Source: Opitutia bacterium
GTDB lineage: Bacteria > Verrucomicrobiota > Verrucomicrobiia > Opitutales > Seribacteraceae
NCBI GenBank assembly: GCA_002730975.1
Contig: PCBO01000055.1
Span: 1 to 64,000 of the forward strand
Direction: 5' to 3'
DNA: 64,000 nt
Both the position numbers and the translations under genes were made by a program. The notes under the pieces were generated by a model. That model was not told the DNA's origin. It saw nothing but the letters and a program-made list of their open reading frames with translations, and made no database searches. Numbering within the stretch: position 1 is the first letter of the stretch; the number at the start of each line of letters is the position of its first letter. Below are positions 9,863-20,705 of the stretch, piece by piece.

Positions 9863-10018
9863 TTACTCCTCTGGCTTCGTTTTCGGAAGACTGACTACGC
9901 GATCACCTTCTTTCCACTGGTTACGTAGTCGAAGTAACTCAATACGCTGAAAACGCTTCAAGACATTGCGCTTTTTCAATAATCCGCCCGCGGGCTTTAA
10001 ACTGGGATGTTGACTCAT
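9863..10018 (-). CDS. Small basic protein of the Chlamydiae/Verrucomicrobia type (51 aa)
   Basis: Not in supplied ORF track. Reads MSQHPSLKPAGGLLKKRNVLKRFQRIELLRLRNQWKEGDRVVSLPKTKPEE*, matching my memory of the lineage-specific small basic protein family (TIGR04137-like). Confidence 0.85.
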   Translation of the reverse strand: MSQHPSLKPAGGLLKKRNVLKRFQRIELLRLRNQWKEGDRVVSLPKTKPEE

Positions 10019-10079
10019 AATGGGAATAAAATACTTTTTTAATTATAATCGGCAAGGATATTTGAAGCTAAGCAGGTAT

Positions 10080-12110
10080 TCAGGCAGGAACGCCTGCAGG
10101 TTCAGAACCAGGCTCTATACCACCAACATCGTCATCCTTTGAAGTTTCTTTCTCAGATTGCTCCTGCCCTTCCTCTGCATTGGCAATTGGAGTGGGAACA
10201 TCTTTAGTGATTGGTGAACGGATTTCCCCTAACTCAATAATTTCGTGAACGTGCTTGCCCTCGATTGTCTCGTATTCAAGTAATGCTGAAGCAATTTTGT
10301 CGAGAGCGGTGCGACGCTCGGTAAGAATACCGACGGCACGCTGATACTGAACGTCAATGATGTCCTTAATTGCGGCATCCACCTTGCGAGCAGTCTCTTC
10401 ACTATAGTTTTGAGCTCGAGTGAGTTCCTTTCCGAGAAAAACTTGGTCTTGCTTATCACCGAGGGACAACATGCCAAGTTCACTCATTCCCCAGTCACAA
10501 ACCATATTGCGGGCAAGATGAGTAGCCATCCGTATGTCGCCCGCTGCGCCACTGGTAACGTCTCCAATTTCCAATTCTTCGGCGGCACGACCACCCATGG
10601 CACAGCATACCTGATTCAATAACCTACGCTTGCTGTGATTGAGAATATCCTTCTTAGGGGTAAACATCGTACTACCCAAACTTTGTCCTCGTGGAATGAT
10701 GGTCACCTTGTGAATGGGGAGCAACCCATCGTCAACCACAGCTTGTACAATCGCGTGACCGGACTCATGATAAGCAATTATCTTTCGATCTTCCTCATCC
10801 ATTGCCCGCCGGCGTTCACGACCGAAAGAAATTTTTTCGCGAGCATCGTCCAAATCGATAGGCTCCACCATTTTCTTGCGACGCCGAGCAGCAATCAATG
10901 CACCTTCATTAAGCAGATTGGCAAGGTCTGCGCCGGAAAATCCTGCCGTGGAGCGGGCTAGCTTGGAAAGATCAACAGTTTCCGATAACTTAATCTTCTT
11001 TGCATGAACTTGTAGAATAGCATCGCGCCCTTCAAGGTCGGGTAGATCGATGACTACTTGACGATCAAAACGGCCGGGTCGAAGAAGGGCCGTATCAAGA
11101 ACATCGGGCCGATTGGTCGCGGCAATGATGATGACTCCTTCGTGCCCGTCGAATCCATCCATCTCGACAAGAAGGGAATTCAAAGTTTGCTCTCGCTCGT
11201 CGTTTCCGCCGCCCATACCAGCGCCCCGTTGACGACCGACGGCATCAATTTCATCTATGAAAATAAGGCAAGGAGCATTTTTTCGGCCTTGTTCGAACAT
11301 GTCACGAACGCGAGCCGCGCCAACACCTACGAACATTTCAACAAAGTCAGATCCACTTATGCTAAAAAAAGGTACGTCCGCTTCACCGGCAACGGCTTTC
11401 GCCAGCAAAGTTTTTCCGGTGCCAGGAGGACCAACCATAAGCACTCCCTTAGGGATTTCTCCACCAATTTTCCGAAACCGCTTTGGGTCCTTGAGGAAAT
11501 CGACTATTTCGGAAACTTCTTCTTTAGCTTCATCGCAACCGGCAACCTCCCCAAAAACAACTTTATCCTTGTCTCGTGTAAGCAATTTGGCCTTGCTTTT
11601 GCCAAAATTCAAAGCGCCTTTGCCAGCTTGACGTAGTTGACGGACGAAAAGGAAATATAATAAACCTATGATCAAGAGGAACGGCAAAAGACTAAAAAGT
11701 AAATCTGTCCAAATGGTACTGGAAGGTTCTTCCTTGAGTTTTCCCGCAAGAGCAGTTCTAAGTTCCTTATAATCGGACTCGGTAATCCGTCCGGTCACAG
11801 CAAAAGGAAGAGTCTTGAACTCTTTGGGATCTCCCTCAAACCTTGGATTCGAGACTTTTCCCTTGACCAAGTACCATTCTTCTCCGCCCTTTGCGTCGCT
11901 TTGAATGGTAGCACTCTCGATTTCCTTTTTATTTGCAGCCTCCAATAGTTCGTTAACAGAGGAAATAGACCGTTGTGATGGCTTGATTTCTTCTGTCTGC
12001 ACCATGAGTAGCCCAACAATGGCAGCAAAAATAGCTAACCAGATGAGCAATACCTTCGGATGAAAGGTACGTGGGGGATTCTCTTCCTCTTTTTTGGGTT
12101 CGTTTTCCAC
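10080..12110 (-). CDS. ftsH: ATP-dependent zinc metalloprotease FtsH
   Basis: 676 aa; [18 protein letters not shown] (Walker A), [16 protein letters not shown] (Walker B), SRH region, HESGH zinc motif. Confidence 0.97.
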   Translation of the reverse strand: MENEPKKEEENPPRTFHPKVLLIWLAIFAAIVGLLMVQTEEIKPSQRSISSVNELLEAANKKEIESATIQSDAKGGEEWYLVKGKVSNPRFEGDPKEFKTLPFAVTGRITESDYKELRTALAGKLKEEPSSTIWTDLLFSLLPFLLIIGLLYFLFVRQLRQAGKGALNFGKSKAKLLTRDKDKVVFGEVAGCDEAKEEVSEIVDFLKDPKRFRKIGGEIPKGVLMVGPPGTGKTLLAKAVAGEADVPFFSISGSDFVEMFVGVGAARVRDMFEQGRKNAPCLIFIDEIDAVGRQRGAGMGGGNDEREQTLNSLLVEMDGFDGHEGVIIIAATNRPDVLDTALLRPGRFDRQVVIDLPDLEGRDAILQVHAKKIKLSETVDLSKLARSTAGFSGADLANLLNEGALIAARRRKKMVEPIDLDDAREKISFGRERRRAMDEEDRKIIAYHESGHAIVQAVVDDGLLPIHKVTIIPRGQSLGSTMFTPKKDILNHSKRRLLNQVCCAMGGRAAEELEIGDVTSGAAGDIRMATHLARNMVCDWGMSELGMLSLGDKQDQVFLGKELTRAQNYSEETARKVDAAIKDIIDVQYQRAVGILTERRTALDKIASALLEYETIEGKHVHEIIELGEIRSPITKDVPTPIANAEEGQEQSEKETSKDDDVGGIEPGSEPAGVPA

Positions 12111-12119
12111 AGAATAATA

Positions 12120-13574
12120 TCATGTAAGCGAACGAGTATAAGTCAAACGGATTACCCGTGCTGAAGACTCGATTAATTTCGCTTTCTCAGCAGGAGGTAA
12201 ACCGGGAACCCAAAGGATTTCATTGGACTCGGAAACGATTACCGGAAGCTTGTCACGAAGATGCGTGCCGATTTTTTTATCAATAAATACATCTTTCAGC
12301 TTTCGCTCGCCAGGTGCTCCCAAATGATTAAACCGGTCTCCGGGTTGACGCTTTCTGACGAAAAGTTTAGCCGCCGGAACTGTATCCTCAGAAAGAAATG
12401 CCTGCTCGCCAGGTTTCACTTGACCTGCCGCAATCGAAGCAAAACCTTTTGGCGAAAGCGATTCAGCCTGCCAAATAAGAGAACCGCCCTCCGGCAGAAA
12501 GAGCCTTGCGTGTTCGGGCAAGGCAACGGGACTCCAGGCGCAGAGTGGAGGAAGTTCTTTAACAACACTCAAGTGCTTGCAATCTGTTTCAACCCAAAGA
12601 TTAGATGATAAATTCGTTTTGAATCGCTCCCCTTGCTCCAGTGCATCTAGCAAGTAATCGAGGTTATTAGATTCGATAAAGCGACCCGGTACGGTTTCGT
12701 GAAGCCAACGCGCGATCAATTTTCGCCTTAAAGCTATTGGAAAACGAGTCAGAGCATGCACTTTTAAGATGTTTTCCTCAAAGCACTCGAGCCAAGCATT
12801 GTTTGCCCATTGCTCTAATGCATCATCTGCTTCCTCCAACAATCGCCGACTTCGAAAGGTTCCAACACCAACCTCGCGGTCGACATCCTTGCACCAAGCA
12901 TCCATGGTTCCCATGCGAAGACGGTTACGCAAGTAAATCGGTGAGGTATTGCTATCATCTTCCCGCCAAGTCGCACCGACCGATTGAAGGATTCGGCGAA
13001 CTTCTGCACGTGAAATAGACAGGAGAGGTCGAACGAATACGATGTTGCCGGATCGACGAACAGGTCTCGGCGCCGCTAGCCCCGCCAAACCGGCTCCTCG
13101 AGCCAATCGCCAGAGAAATGTTTCGGAAATGTCGTCTCGTTGGTGTCCCTGAAGGAGAATTGCCGCTTTATGGCCAGCGGTAACCTGAGATAGAAATGTC
13201 AACCTTTCCTCTCGCAGACTTGCCTCGTCAACTGCCGTTCCCTTTCCTCTGGTTGAGGCAAATGAAACCCCAAGCCCTTCCGCAAAACTGCGAACAAATG
13301 CTTCGTCACCGTTCGAGGCTTCTCCCCTCAGGCAGTGATTAAAATGAGCGACGGTAAAAGCCTCTTGACGGTCGGGAAAATGAGCAAAGGCCAACAATGT
13401 CGACAAAACAGAATCCGCGCCTCCGGAGCAGGCCGAAAACCAAGTGCCTTGGACACCTTCGTCTTGCAAAAACGAAACAGCCGTTGAATCCAGGGAGGTA
13501 AGGGGAAGCAGAACCCCCACCCTCGCAGCAAGAACTGGCCACGACGACTTGCAAGATTCGTCGTGAGCATTCAT
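12120..13574 (-). CDS. tilS: tRNA(Ile)-lysidine synthase
   Basis: 484 aa; SGGADSVLSTLLAF PP-loop (SGGxDS), HFNHCLRGEAS, GHQRDDISETFLWRLARGAG, C-terminal KLKDVFIDKKI. Confidence 0.93.
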   Translation of the reverse strand: MNAHDESCKSSWPVLAARVGVLLPLTSLDSTAVSFLQDEGVQGTWFSACSGGADSVLSTLLAFAHFPDRQEAFTVAHFNHCLRGEASNGDEAFVRSFAEGLGVSFASTRGKGTAVDEASLREERLTFLSQVTAGHKAAILLQGHQRDDISETFLWRLARGAGLAGLAAPRPVRRSGNIVFVRPLLSISRAEVRRILQSVGATWREDDSNTSPIYLRNRLRMGTMDAWCKDVDREVGVGTFRSRRLLEEADDALEQWANNAWLECFEENILKVHALTRFPIALRRKLIARWLHETVPGRFIESNNLDYLLDALEQGERFKTNLSSNLWVETDCKHLSVVKELPPLCAWSPVALPEHARLFLPEGGSLIWQAESLSPKGFASIAAGQVKPGEQAFLSEDTVPAAKLFVRKRQPGDRFNHLGAPGERKLKDVFIDKKIGTHLRDKLPVIVSESNEILWVPGLPPAEKAKLIESSARVIRLTYTRSLT

Positions 13575-13581
13575 TTAGACT

Positions 13582-14859
13582 TCAAGTAGATAATTCTCCC
13601 GATAGAAAATCCTTGTCAAACCAAGTACGCAGACAATCGGGAACCTTAACCCGACCCTCGGAGTCAAGGTTGTTTTCAAGAATTGCCGCAAGAACTCGGG
13701 GAATGGCAAGAGCAGAACCGTTAAGAGTATGAACGGGCTGTGGTTTTCCGTCCTCTCCTCTGAAACGAATATTGGCGCGTCGAGCCTGAAAATCCGTAAA
13801 ATTACTGCAACTCGAAACCTCCAACCAACGTTTTTGTCCTGCAGCCCAAACGTCCAGATCATATTGCTTGGAATGGGGAAAACCGATGTCACCCGAACAA
13901 ATAAGTAGAACGCGATAGGGCAACCCAAGCTTCTGCAAAAGTCCTTCCGCATCTTTTCGCAAGGATTCCAGTTCATCGAAACTGTTTTCCGGATGAACCC
14001 ACTTAACGAGCTCTACCTTATCGAACTGATGCAAACGATTCAATCCCCTCACATCCTTGCCCCAGCTACCAGCTTCCCTTCGGAAACAAGGCGTGTAAGC
14101 ACATCGCTTAACGGGCAATTCACCGGAGCTTAGAATTTCGTCTCTAAAAAAATTAGTCACGGGAACTTCAGCCGTTGGAATCAAGTACATCCCCTCATTA
14201 TTATCGACGTACATTTGTCCTTCCTTGTCTGGAAGTTGCCCAGTTGCAGTAGCGCTCGCGGTATTTACCATGATTGGAGAATGAACTTCTTGATATCCGT
14301 TCTTCCCTGCTTCCTCTAAAAAGAAATTAATCAAGGCACGTACAAATTTTGACATGTCCCCCAGATAAAAAGGAAAACCTGCACCGGCAACCTTCACCCC
14401 GCGAGGAAAGTCGATCAACTGCTCAAACCAAGAAATATCATAATGCGGAACGGCATATGGGAAATTTCCATCCACCTCCCCCCAAGTCGAAATCGGTTTA
14501 TTATCTTCCTCGCCTTTTCCATCGGGGACCGTATCGTGCGGCAGATTGGGAATCGATAGAAAAGCCTCTTGAAATTGTTCGTCCGCCTCCTTTGAAGCCG
14601 CCTCCAAGTCCTTGACTTTCCCTGCCAATCCCTTCATCTCGTTAACCTTGGCGAGAAACTCCGGGCTGCCCTTGCTCATTTGAGACATCTCAGTATTAGC
14701 AGCCTTTTGCCCCGCTCTTGCCTGCTCGGCCTTCGATATCGCTTCGCGACGCCTTATGTCCAACTCGACCAAAGAATCCAAGTCACACTCAAACTTCTTG
14801 CGAGCAACAGCAGTCTTCAAGCCTTCTAAGTCCTGCCGGAGATGGTTCACGTCAATCAT
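13582..14859 (-). CDS. serS: Seryl-tRNA synthetase
   Basis: 425 aa; N-terminal coiled coil MIDVNHLRQDLEGLKTAVARK; class II motifs, e.g. CFRREAGSWGKDVRGLNRLHQFDKVE and NGSALAIPRVLAAILENN. Confidence 0.97.
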   Translation of the reverse strand: MIDVNHLRQDLEGLKTAVARKKFECDLDSLVELDIRRREAISKAEQARAGQKAANTEMSQMSKGSPEFLAKVNEMKGLAGKVKDLEAASKEADEQFQEAFLSIPNLPHDTVPDGKGEEDNKPISTWGEVDGNFPYAVPHYDISWFEQLIDFPRGVKVAGAGFPFYLGDMSKFVRALINFFLEEAGKNGYQEVHSPIMVNTASATATGQLPDKEGQMYVDNNEGMYLIPTAEVPVTNFFRDEILSSGELPVKRCAYTPCFRREAGSWGKDVRGLNRLHQFDKVELVKWVHPENSFDELESLRKDAEGLLQKLGLPYRVLLICSGDIGFPHSKQYDLDVWAAGQKRWLEVSSCSNFTDFQARRANIRFRGEDGKPQPVHTLNGSALAIPRVLAAILENNLDSEGRVKVPDCLRTWFDKDFLSGELST

Positions 14860-15011
14860 AGTTTAATAATGGATGTAGGATAATATGTTGATGATGGGAT
14901 TTAGAAAGTGGGATGTTCGCGATGAAGAATTCAGATACAATGCACCTATGCGATCTCCTCAATTCGGTCAATTCACTTGCTGGAAATATTTGTTGAGGCT
15001 AGGGTACGAAG

Positions 15012-15962
15012 ATGCCACAACTCCTTAAAACAAGTAGAGCATGCCCCATTAGCGGAAGCGAACAAGGCTACTTGGTAAGCGAGAAGGATCGCCACGGTCA
15101 ACCCTTGAGAAATATCATTTCCAAGGAATCTGGTCTGATTTTCGTCGATCCTGTTCCGTTTGAGAACACCGAGGAATTCTACAAAACCGAATACAGAAAA
15201 TCCTACAAAGGTGTTCATCGCCCTGAGCCTAAGCATGTTTACAGAGCCGGAGGCAATGCCTTGCAAAGGTACGAGAGAATCAAATCATTGGTATCTGAAC
15301 ATGCAAATACCCTTGATGCCGGTTCGAGCAGCGGCGAATTCGTATACCTGATGAAATCAAGAGGTTTTCGCGCTCAAGGCGTTGAAGCCAATCAACCCTA
15401 TGCCGAATACAGCCAAAAGGAGTTGGGCATTGATGTTGCCGTAGAACCCTTTTCCGAATTCCGGACCGAAGAAGAGTTCGATCTAATATCAATGTTTCAT
15501 GTACTTGAGCACTTGGAACATCCAATTCGCGATCTGGCCCATCTCTGCAAATCTCTTAAAAAAGATGGGGTTTTCATCATTGAGGTGCCAAATATCCTGT
15601 ATCCCAATATGGCATTTAGAAACAAATGGCATCCGGGTCATTTATTTTCGTTCAGCGAAGAAACTCTTTCCGCCCTAGGACAAGCAGTCGGCCTGCAAGT
15701 CATTGATTGCAAACCGATTGGCGACGGCGGAAATCTCTGGGGCGTCTTTAAAAAATGCCAAAAAGCTATTGGTGAATACAAGAAAGCTGACACTACCTTC
15801 GCAGAACAAACATTGGCCACATTACGAAGGGCGTCATTTGCTTATTACAAGAACCCAAGCAATTATTTGAAAATATTCCAAAAGCTGGCCAAGCAGGGGA
15901 GGGAGAAAAGGGCATCGCGAAAAAAAACAGCGCAGCAAATCCTCAACTCTCTTTACCTATAG
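15012..15962 (+). CDS. Class I SAM-dependent methyltransferase (Methyltransf_23-like)
   Basis: NTLDAGSSSGEFVYLMKSRGFRAQGVEAN...FDLISMFHVLEHLEHPIRDLAHLCKSLKKDGVFIIEVPN. Confidence 0.85.
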   Translation: MPQLLKTSRACPISGSEQGYLVSEKDRHGQPLRNIISKESGLIFVDPVPFENTEEFYKTEYRKSYKGVHRPEPKHVYRAGGNALQRYERIKSLVSEHANTLDAGSSSGEFVYLMKSRGFRAQGVEANQPYAEYSQKELGIDVAVEPFSEFRTEEEFDLISMFHVLEHLEHPIRDLAHLCKSLKKDGVFIIEVPNILYPNMAFRNKWHPGHLFSFSEETLSALGQAVGLQVIDCKPIGDGGNLWGVFKKCQKAIGEYKKADTTFAEQTLATLRRASFAYYKNPSNYLKIFQKLAKQGREKRASRKKTAQQILNSLYL

Positions 15963-15981
15963 GAGTGTCTAATAAACTATC

Positions 15982-16920
15982 CTAGTATTCATTTCCCAAC
16001 AAGGTACCTGCTGCTTGAAAAGCCTTGTTGACAGAAATTCCTTCCATGATCTCAGAAGCCGAGGAAAGAATCTTCGCATTGGGCTCAAAATGAGGGTATG
16101 GTCCATATCTGCAGGCTTCCGTAGGCCCGAACAGTCCAATCAAAGGACAACCTACAGCCGATGCCAGATGTAAGGGGGCACTGTCATTTGAGACGACCAA
16201 AGCAGCCTCACCGACAAGTACAGGCAAATCTCGAAGAGAAACTTTCCCGCGCAAGTCAATGCAATCTTCAAATTGATCGTCCGGATGGTTTCCAGCAATT
16301 AAAATACAGCCCAGTTTCGCCTGAGCCAACTTTTCCGTCAATCGTCGGAAATGAGGCCAAACTTTCTCTTTCCGCCTGCTTTCGGGGAACAAGAGAATTA
16401 AACGTTCATCTGAAGGGAGATTGAGGGCATCAAGACCATTAGAATGTTTGCAAACTTGAAAACACAGACTCAACCTATCATCAACATGCTCCACTCCAAA
16501 TTCTTCAACAAAGGGAATCATTCTCTCAATTGCGTGTAATTCTCTTTTTCGGTCCGGTTCACCAACTGACCGATAGAAGAGCGTTGATCCTTCGCGACCA
16601 TCGGCTCGCCCCAGAGTTTGCTTTCCGTTAGCCCACTTGGCAAGAACCGCGCTCCTCAACAATCCTTGCAGATCAAGAACATAATCATAGTTCTCAGCCC
16701 GAAGTTTCTGACCTAGCAGGTAATACTGAAAAAAACCTCCGCCTCTTTCAAAAAGAAAGATTTGATCAACAATGCCACTCGCTTCAAGAATGCCTTCCAA
16801 CCCCTTTTTTACGACCCAATGAATTTCAATTCCAACACATGACCGAACAAGCAATTGAACGACACGCAAGGTATGAATGATATCGCCGAGCGAGGAAGGT
16901 TTGATAATTAAAACCTTCAC
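15982..16920 (-). CDS. Glycosyltransferase family 9 (ADP-heptose:LPS heptosyltransferase-like)
   Basis: MKVLIIKPSSLGDIIHTLRVVQLL...VLDLQGLLRSAVLAKWANGKQTLG...VVSNDSAPLHLASAVGCPLIGLFGPT. Confidence 0.88.
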   Translation of the reverse strand: MKVLIIKPSSLGDIIHTLRVVQLLVRSCVGIEIHWVVKKGLEGILEASGIVDQIFLFERGGGFFQYYLLGQKLRAENYDYVLDLQGLLRSAVLAKWANGKQTLGRADGREGSTLFYRSVGEPDRKRELHAIERMIPFVEEFGVEHVDDRLSLCFQVCKHSNGLDALNLPSDERLILLFPESRRKEKVWPHFRRLTEKLAQAKLGCILIAGNHPDDQFEDCIDLRGKVSLRDLPVLVGEAALVVSNDSAPLHLASAVGCPLIGLFGPTEACRYGPYPHFEPNAKILSSASEIMEGISVNKAFQAAGTLLGNEY

Positions 16921-16981
16921 ATTTGAAATGACGATTGCCTGTTATAATACATGATCTTATGGGTAACTCATTTGTGGCAAG

Positions 16982-18853
16982 ATGGCGATATTGATTAAGG
17001 CATCGGGGTTCTTTCTCTCCTTGCTCCCCTTCAAGACCTTGGAGTTTCTAACCGAATGCTTGGGGCGGCTATTCATTTCTTTCCCGTCGGCGAGAAGAAG
17101 AATACTTTTCTCCAATTTACATTATGCCTTTCCCCGGCGAAGTTTTGATGAAATCAAGAGGATAGCTCAAGAATCAGCAGCGAGAATGTTCGAAATGGGA
17201 TTTTTCTCTCTCTGCTATCCATTTCTAAGTAGAGACAAACTTAGAAGGTCGATACTCTATTCAAATGAGGCAGAGGAAAAGATTAGGGAATTGCGCGCGG
17301 GCAGAAAACCAGTGATCTTGCTGCTCCCACACCTTAGCCTATTTGAGACCTTGGCCACTTCACCTCAATTCAGACCTCAAGGGGGCAGAAGGCTTGGGGC
17401 AATCTACAGACCCAACAAAAATAAAGCGCTCGACCAATGGATTAATTCGTCTCGCTTGAACTTTGGAATTGAAATGTTTTCACGAGAAGCTGGTTTTTCT
17501 CAAACAAGGGAATTCCTAAGAAAAGGGAATTGGCTGGTTATCTTGTTTGACCAAAACGCCGGAAGCCAAGGTACCCTATCTTTGTTTCTCGATAGGCTTG
17601 CATCCATTACTACGCTTCCCGACATATTACAAAAAGCAACAAAAGCTCGCGCCGTATACATCTGCCCAAAGAGACTTAGTTTTTTCCGCTCGAAGATTGA
17701 ACTTACGGAACTGGAGGGGACACGTTCCATTGCATTTCATAGCCATGACATTTTAGCTGATCAAATAACCAAACATCCGAACGGTTTTCCCGACTGGCTT
17801 TGGAGTCATTCCAAATGGAAAACTCAATACTATCCCGAAGTTAAGTTTGGATTGAAATCGAAGCGCAAGTTACTTCCTTCGGTTATTCCCAGAAAACTTA
17901 TTTTTGTTATTCGAATGCCTAACTGGCTTGGAGATATCATGATGGCGATTCCCATTCTTCAGGCTTTTTCGAAGTCCAGACCCGACGTCAAATTCGTCTT
18001 ACTGTGCAAACCACAGTACAAAAGCCTCTTGCAATACCTTCGCGTGGGAGATGTGCTTTTTTCTTCAGGAAACATTTTCAGCCCAATCGGTTTGAAGGTT
18101 GCCTTTAGAATCCGTAAACTTTTTCCAGACTGCCATTTCCTCTTCACGAATTCCTTCCGTGGTGATTTCGAAGCGTTCCTGTCCGGTTCCGCCCATCGCT
18201 TTGGCTTGAGACGACCAGGTAAACCAAGACCTTTACTTAGCCACTTATTCAGTCCCGACACCCGGATTATAGAAGGAGAGACTAGAATTCACCAATCCGA
18301 ACTTTGGACGATGTTGGGAAGTAACTTTGGCTTGGACGGTCAAATTGATTTTAGTCCGCTCATTAAAACAATTACCCCCTCGCGTCTAAAGATCGGAATA
18401 ATTTTAGGATCTGAAAACCATCCTGCTAAAAGGTGGTCGACCGACAGATGGTCTGAACTCTGCAAACTCCTTCTCGAGTCAAACAAATCTGTCCGCATTT
18501 GCTTGTATGGTACAAAAAAAGAAGCAAGTGACGCCCATGTCATTACCCACGAGTTGGATCGCGATAGGGTTTATGATCTCACAGGAAAAACTAGTTTGCC
18601 TGAGCTTGCGGATGAATTTGCGTCTTGTGAGATGGTTGTTGGTTGCGATTCCGGCGGGGTGCATCTGGCGAACTCCTTGGGAACTAAAGTAGTCGTTCTT
18701 TTTGGGCCAACTAATCCGCGTGTGACGAAACCTTGCTATGACTCCCCCTTGATCGTAATTCAGCCAAAAGATTCGCCAAGCGAAGGTGGATGGGACATGT
18801 CTTTGATAAAGCCCTCCGAGGTTTTCGAAAAGTGTATTTCCTTTTGGAATTAA
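16982..18853 (+). CDS. Bifunctional-looking fusion: N-terminal LpxL/HtrB-like lipid A acyltransferase + C-terminal GT9 (WaaF-like)
   Basis: 623 aa. N-half has PHLSLFE (H-x4-E), FDQNAGSQG and SHSKWK; C-half has FVIRMPNWLGDIMMAIPIL and VVGCDSGGVHLANSLGTKVVVLFGPTNP. Both in one uninterrupted ORF. Confidence 0.8.
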   Translation: MAILIKASGFFLSLLPFKTLEFLTECLGRLFISFPSARRRILFSNLHYAFPRRSFDEIKRIAQESAARMFEMGFFSLCYPFLSRDKLRRSILYSNEAEEKIRELRAGRKPVILLLPHLSLFETLATSPQFRPQGGRRLGAIYRPNKNKALDQWINSSRLNFGIEMFSREAGFSQTREFLRKGNWLVILFDQNAGSQGTLSLFLDRLASITTLPDILQKATKARAVYICPKRLSFFRSKIELTELEGTRSIAFHSHDILADQITKHPNGFPDWLWSHSKWKTQYYPEVKFGLKSKRKLLPSVIPRKLIFVIRMPNWLGDIMMAIPILQAFSKSRPDVKFVLLCKPQYKSLLQYLRVGDVLFSSGNIFSPIGLKVAFRIRKLFPDCHFLFTNSFRGDFEAFLSGSAHRFGLRRPGKPRPLLSHLFSPDTRIIEGETRIHQSELWTMLGSNFGLDGQIDFSPLIKTITPSRLKIGIILGSENHPAKRWSTDRWSELCKLLLESNKSVRICLYGTKKEASDAHVITHELDRDRVYDLTGKTSLPELADEFASCEMVVGCDSGGVHLANSLGTKVVVLFGPTNPRVTKPCYDSPLIVIQPKDSPSEGGWDMSLIKPSEVFEKCISFWN

Positions 18854-18858
18854 CCCTC

Positions 18859-19668
18859 ATGAAAAATTTGAAGACCGAACTTAGCGTTGCCTTAATTGCA
18901 TCCAACGAGGAGCGGAATTTAGCCAAGTGCTTGGACAGCCTAGATGGAATAGCAGATGAAATCATCCTGGTTCACAATGACTGCGTGGACGACACAATAA
19001 AAATTGCCAGACGATATGGGGTCAAATGCTTTGAGGAAAATTGGCATGGGCATAGGGATCAGAAGAACATTGCCCTGTCCAAGGCGAAAAAGCCATGGGT
19101 GCTATGCTTGGACGCGGATGAAAGATTATCTCCAGATCTCTTGGCTTCAATCCAAAGCCTTTTGCAGAGGGACTCAAAGAATGAAGCAGACGGATTCGCT
19201 TTTAATAGGAAATCTTTCTTTCTTGGAAGGTGGATTAGTCACGGTGATTGGTATCCCGATCGAAAAGTTCGTCTAATAAAAAAAGGTCTGGGTACTTGGA
19301 AAGGTTCTCGAGAACACGACAAACTTCATGTCGAAGGAACAGTAGATGAACTGAAGGGAGATTTATTGCATTTCTCGTATCCTTCGATGAACAGTTTTGT
19401 GACAAAAATCGTCTACTTTTCCGACATTTATTTGCAGAGGCAACTAGACGCTAAAAGTCAATGGAGGCTTAGCCATGTTTTGTTCAGACCGATTTGGCGA
19501 TTTATTCGAGCCTATTTCTTCAAATTCGGGTTTCTTGATGGATTTCCCGGTTTGTTCATTGCCGTATCAACTGCCTTTGCAGCGTTCTTCAAGCACAGTC
19601 GCCTTTATGAACAAAATAGTTATGAACAACCTGAGAGTTCTGCCGCATCGGATGATGATAGGGATTGA
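18859..19668 (+). CDS. Glycosyltransferase family 2 (KdtX/WaaE-like); ORF track start 18790 is probably upstream of the true ATG
   Basis: MKNLKTELSVALIASNEERNLAKCLDSLDGIADEIILVHNDCVDDT...WVLCLDADERLSPDL. ATG at 18859 lies just after the previous stop. Confidence 0.85.
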   Translation: MKNLKTELSVALIASNEERNLAKCLDSLDGIADEIILVHNDCVDDTIKIARRYGVKCFEENWHGHRDQKNIALSKAKKPWVLCLDADERLSPDLLASIQSLLQRDSKNEADGFAFNRKSFFLGRWISHGDWYPDRKVRLIKKGLGTWKGSREHDKLHVEGTVDELKGDLLHFSYPSMNSFVTKIVYFSDIYLQRQLDAKSQWRLSHVLFRPIWRFIRAYFFKFGFLDGFPGLFIAVSTAFAAFFKHSRLYEQNSYEQPESSAASDDDRD

Positions 19669-19671
19669 TCG

Positions 19672-20649
19672 ATGAAAATTCTGATTACCACGACGAGTCG
19701 ATTGCCTGCTGAAAAATATGGGGGCACCGAGCGAGTCATATGGTGCTTGGCAAAAGAGCTTAGTGAACTCGGTCACCAAGTAGTCTTTCTCGCAGCCCCG
19801 GACTCCGATTGCTCTTTTGCAGACGTCATCAGTTACACAGAGCATGATGACCTGAGACGCTTGATTCCGGAAGACGTTGATGTTGTTCATTTCAACTCCG
19901 ATGTTCCTGATGACATACAGTTCCCATATGTCGTCACCCAGCACGGCAATTGCCCAAAGGATTCGATTCTGGACAGACAAACGATTTTCGTATCCTCAAA
20001 TCATGCTAAAAGATACGGTTCGACTACATATGTTCACAACGGCTTGGATTGGAAAAACGACTCCCTCGATAAGTGTAAGCGAAGCGACTTTCATTTTCTC
20101 GGCAAAGCCGCGTGGCGAAGAAAGAACGTCAAAGGCGCCATCTCCACGACAATGCGACTAGATAAAGCAAAGCTAAACGTGTTGGGAGGGAGCAGATTGA
20201 ATTTTTCTATGGGATTTCGCTTCACGATGAATCCACGGGTCAAATTCCATGGAATGGTTAACGACAAATACAAGTATGCAGTCATGCAAAGATCCAAGGG
20301 TCTTGTTTTTCCAGTCCGATGGAATGAACCCTTCGGCTTGGCTCTCATCGAGAGTCTCTATTGCGGGTGCCCGGTTTTCGGTACTCCTTACGGAGCATTA
20401 CCTGAGATTGTACCAAATGAAGTTGGTTTCCTCTCGAACAAATCCGACGAACTGAGCGAAGCACTCAAAAATGCCGCATCATGGTCGAGTATTTCCTGCA
20501 GGGAGTATGCGGTGGAACAATTCAATGCAAAAAAGATGGCATACGAATATCTGAAGTATTACGAGAAAGCGATTAATGGTAGTTTCTTAAATGAAATAAG
20601 TCCCAAAGCAACCGATGACCCTAATGCCATCCTTCCTTGGTTCCATTAA
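19672..20649 (+). CDS. Glycosyltransferase family 4
   Basis: MKILITTTSRLPAEKYGGTERVIWCLAKELSELGHQVVFLA...VFPVRWNEPFGLALIESLYCGCPVFGTPYGALPEIV. Confidence 0.87.
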   Translation: MKILITTTSRLPAEKYGGTERVIWCLAKELSELGHQVVFLAAPDSDCSFADVISYTEHDDLRRLIPEDVDVVHFNSDVPDDIQFPYVVTQHGNCPKDSILDRQTIFVSSNHAKRYGSTTYVHNGLDWKNDSLDKCKRSDFHFLGKAAWRRKNVKGAISTTMRLDKAKLNVLGGSRLNFSMGFRFTMNPRVKFHGMVNDKYKYAVMQRSKGLVFPVRWNEPFGLALIESLYCGCPVFGTPYGALPEIVPNEVGFLSNKSDELSEALKNAASWSSISCREYAVEQFNAKKMAYEYLKYYEKAINGSFLNEISPKATDDPNAILPWFH

Positions 20650-20705
20650 TTTCAAACCTAAGAAGCTTTTTCAGTGAACCGCTTGCATTTCAATTTAGAA
20701 AAAAT

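Noticed and set aside
11058-11636. 192-aa + strand ORF
   Set aside because: Antisense to the ftsH AAA+ region; a shadow ORF of a highly conserved gene.
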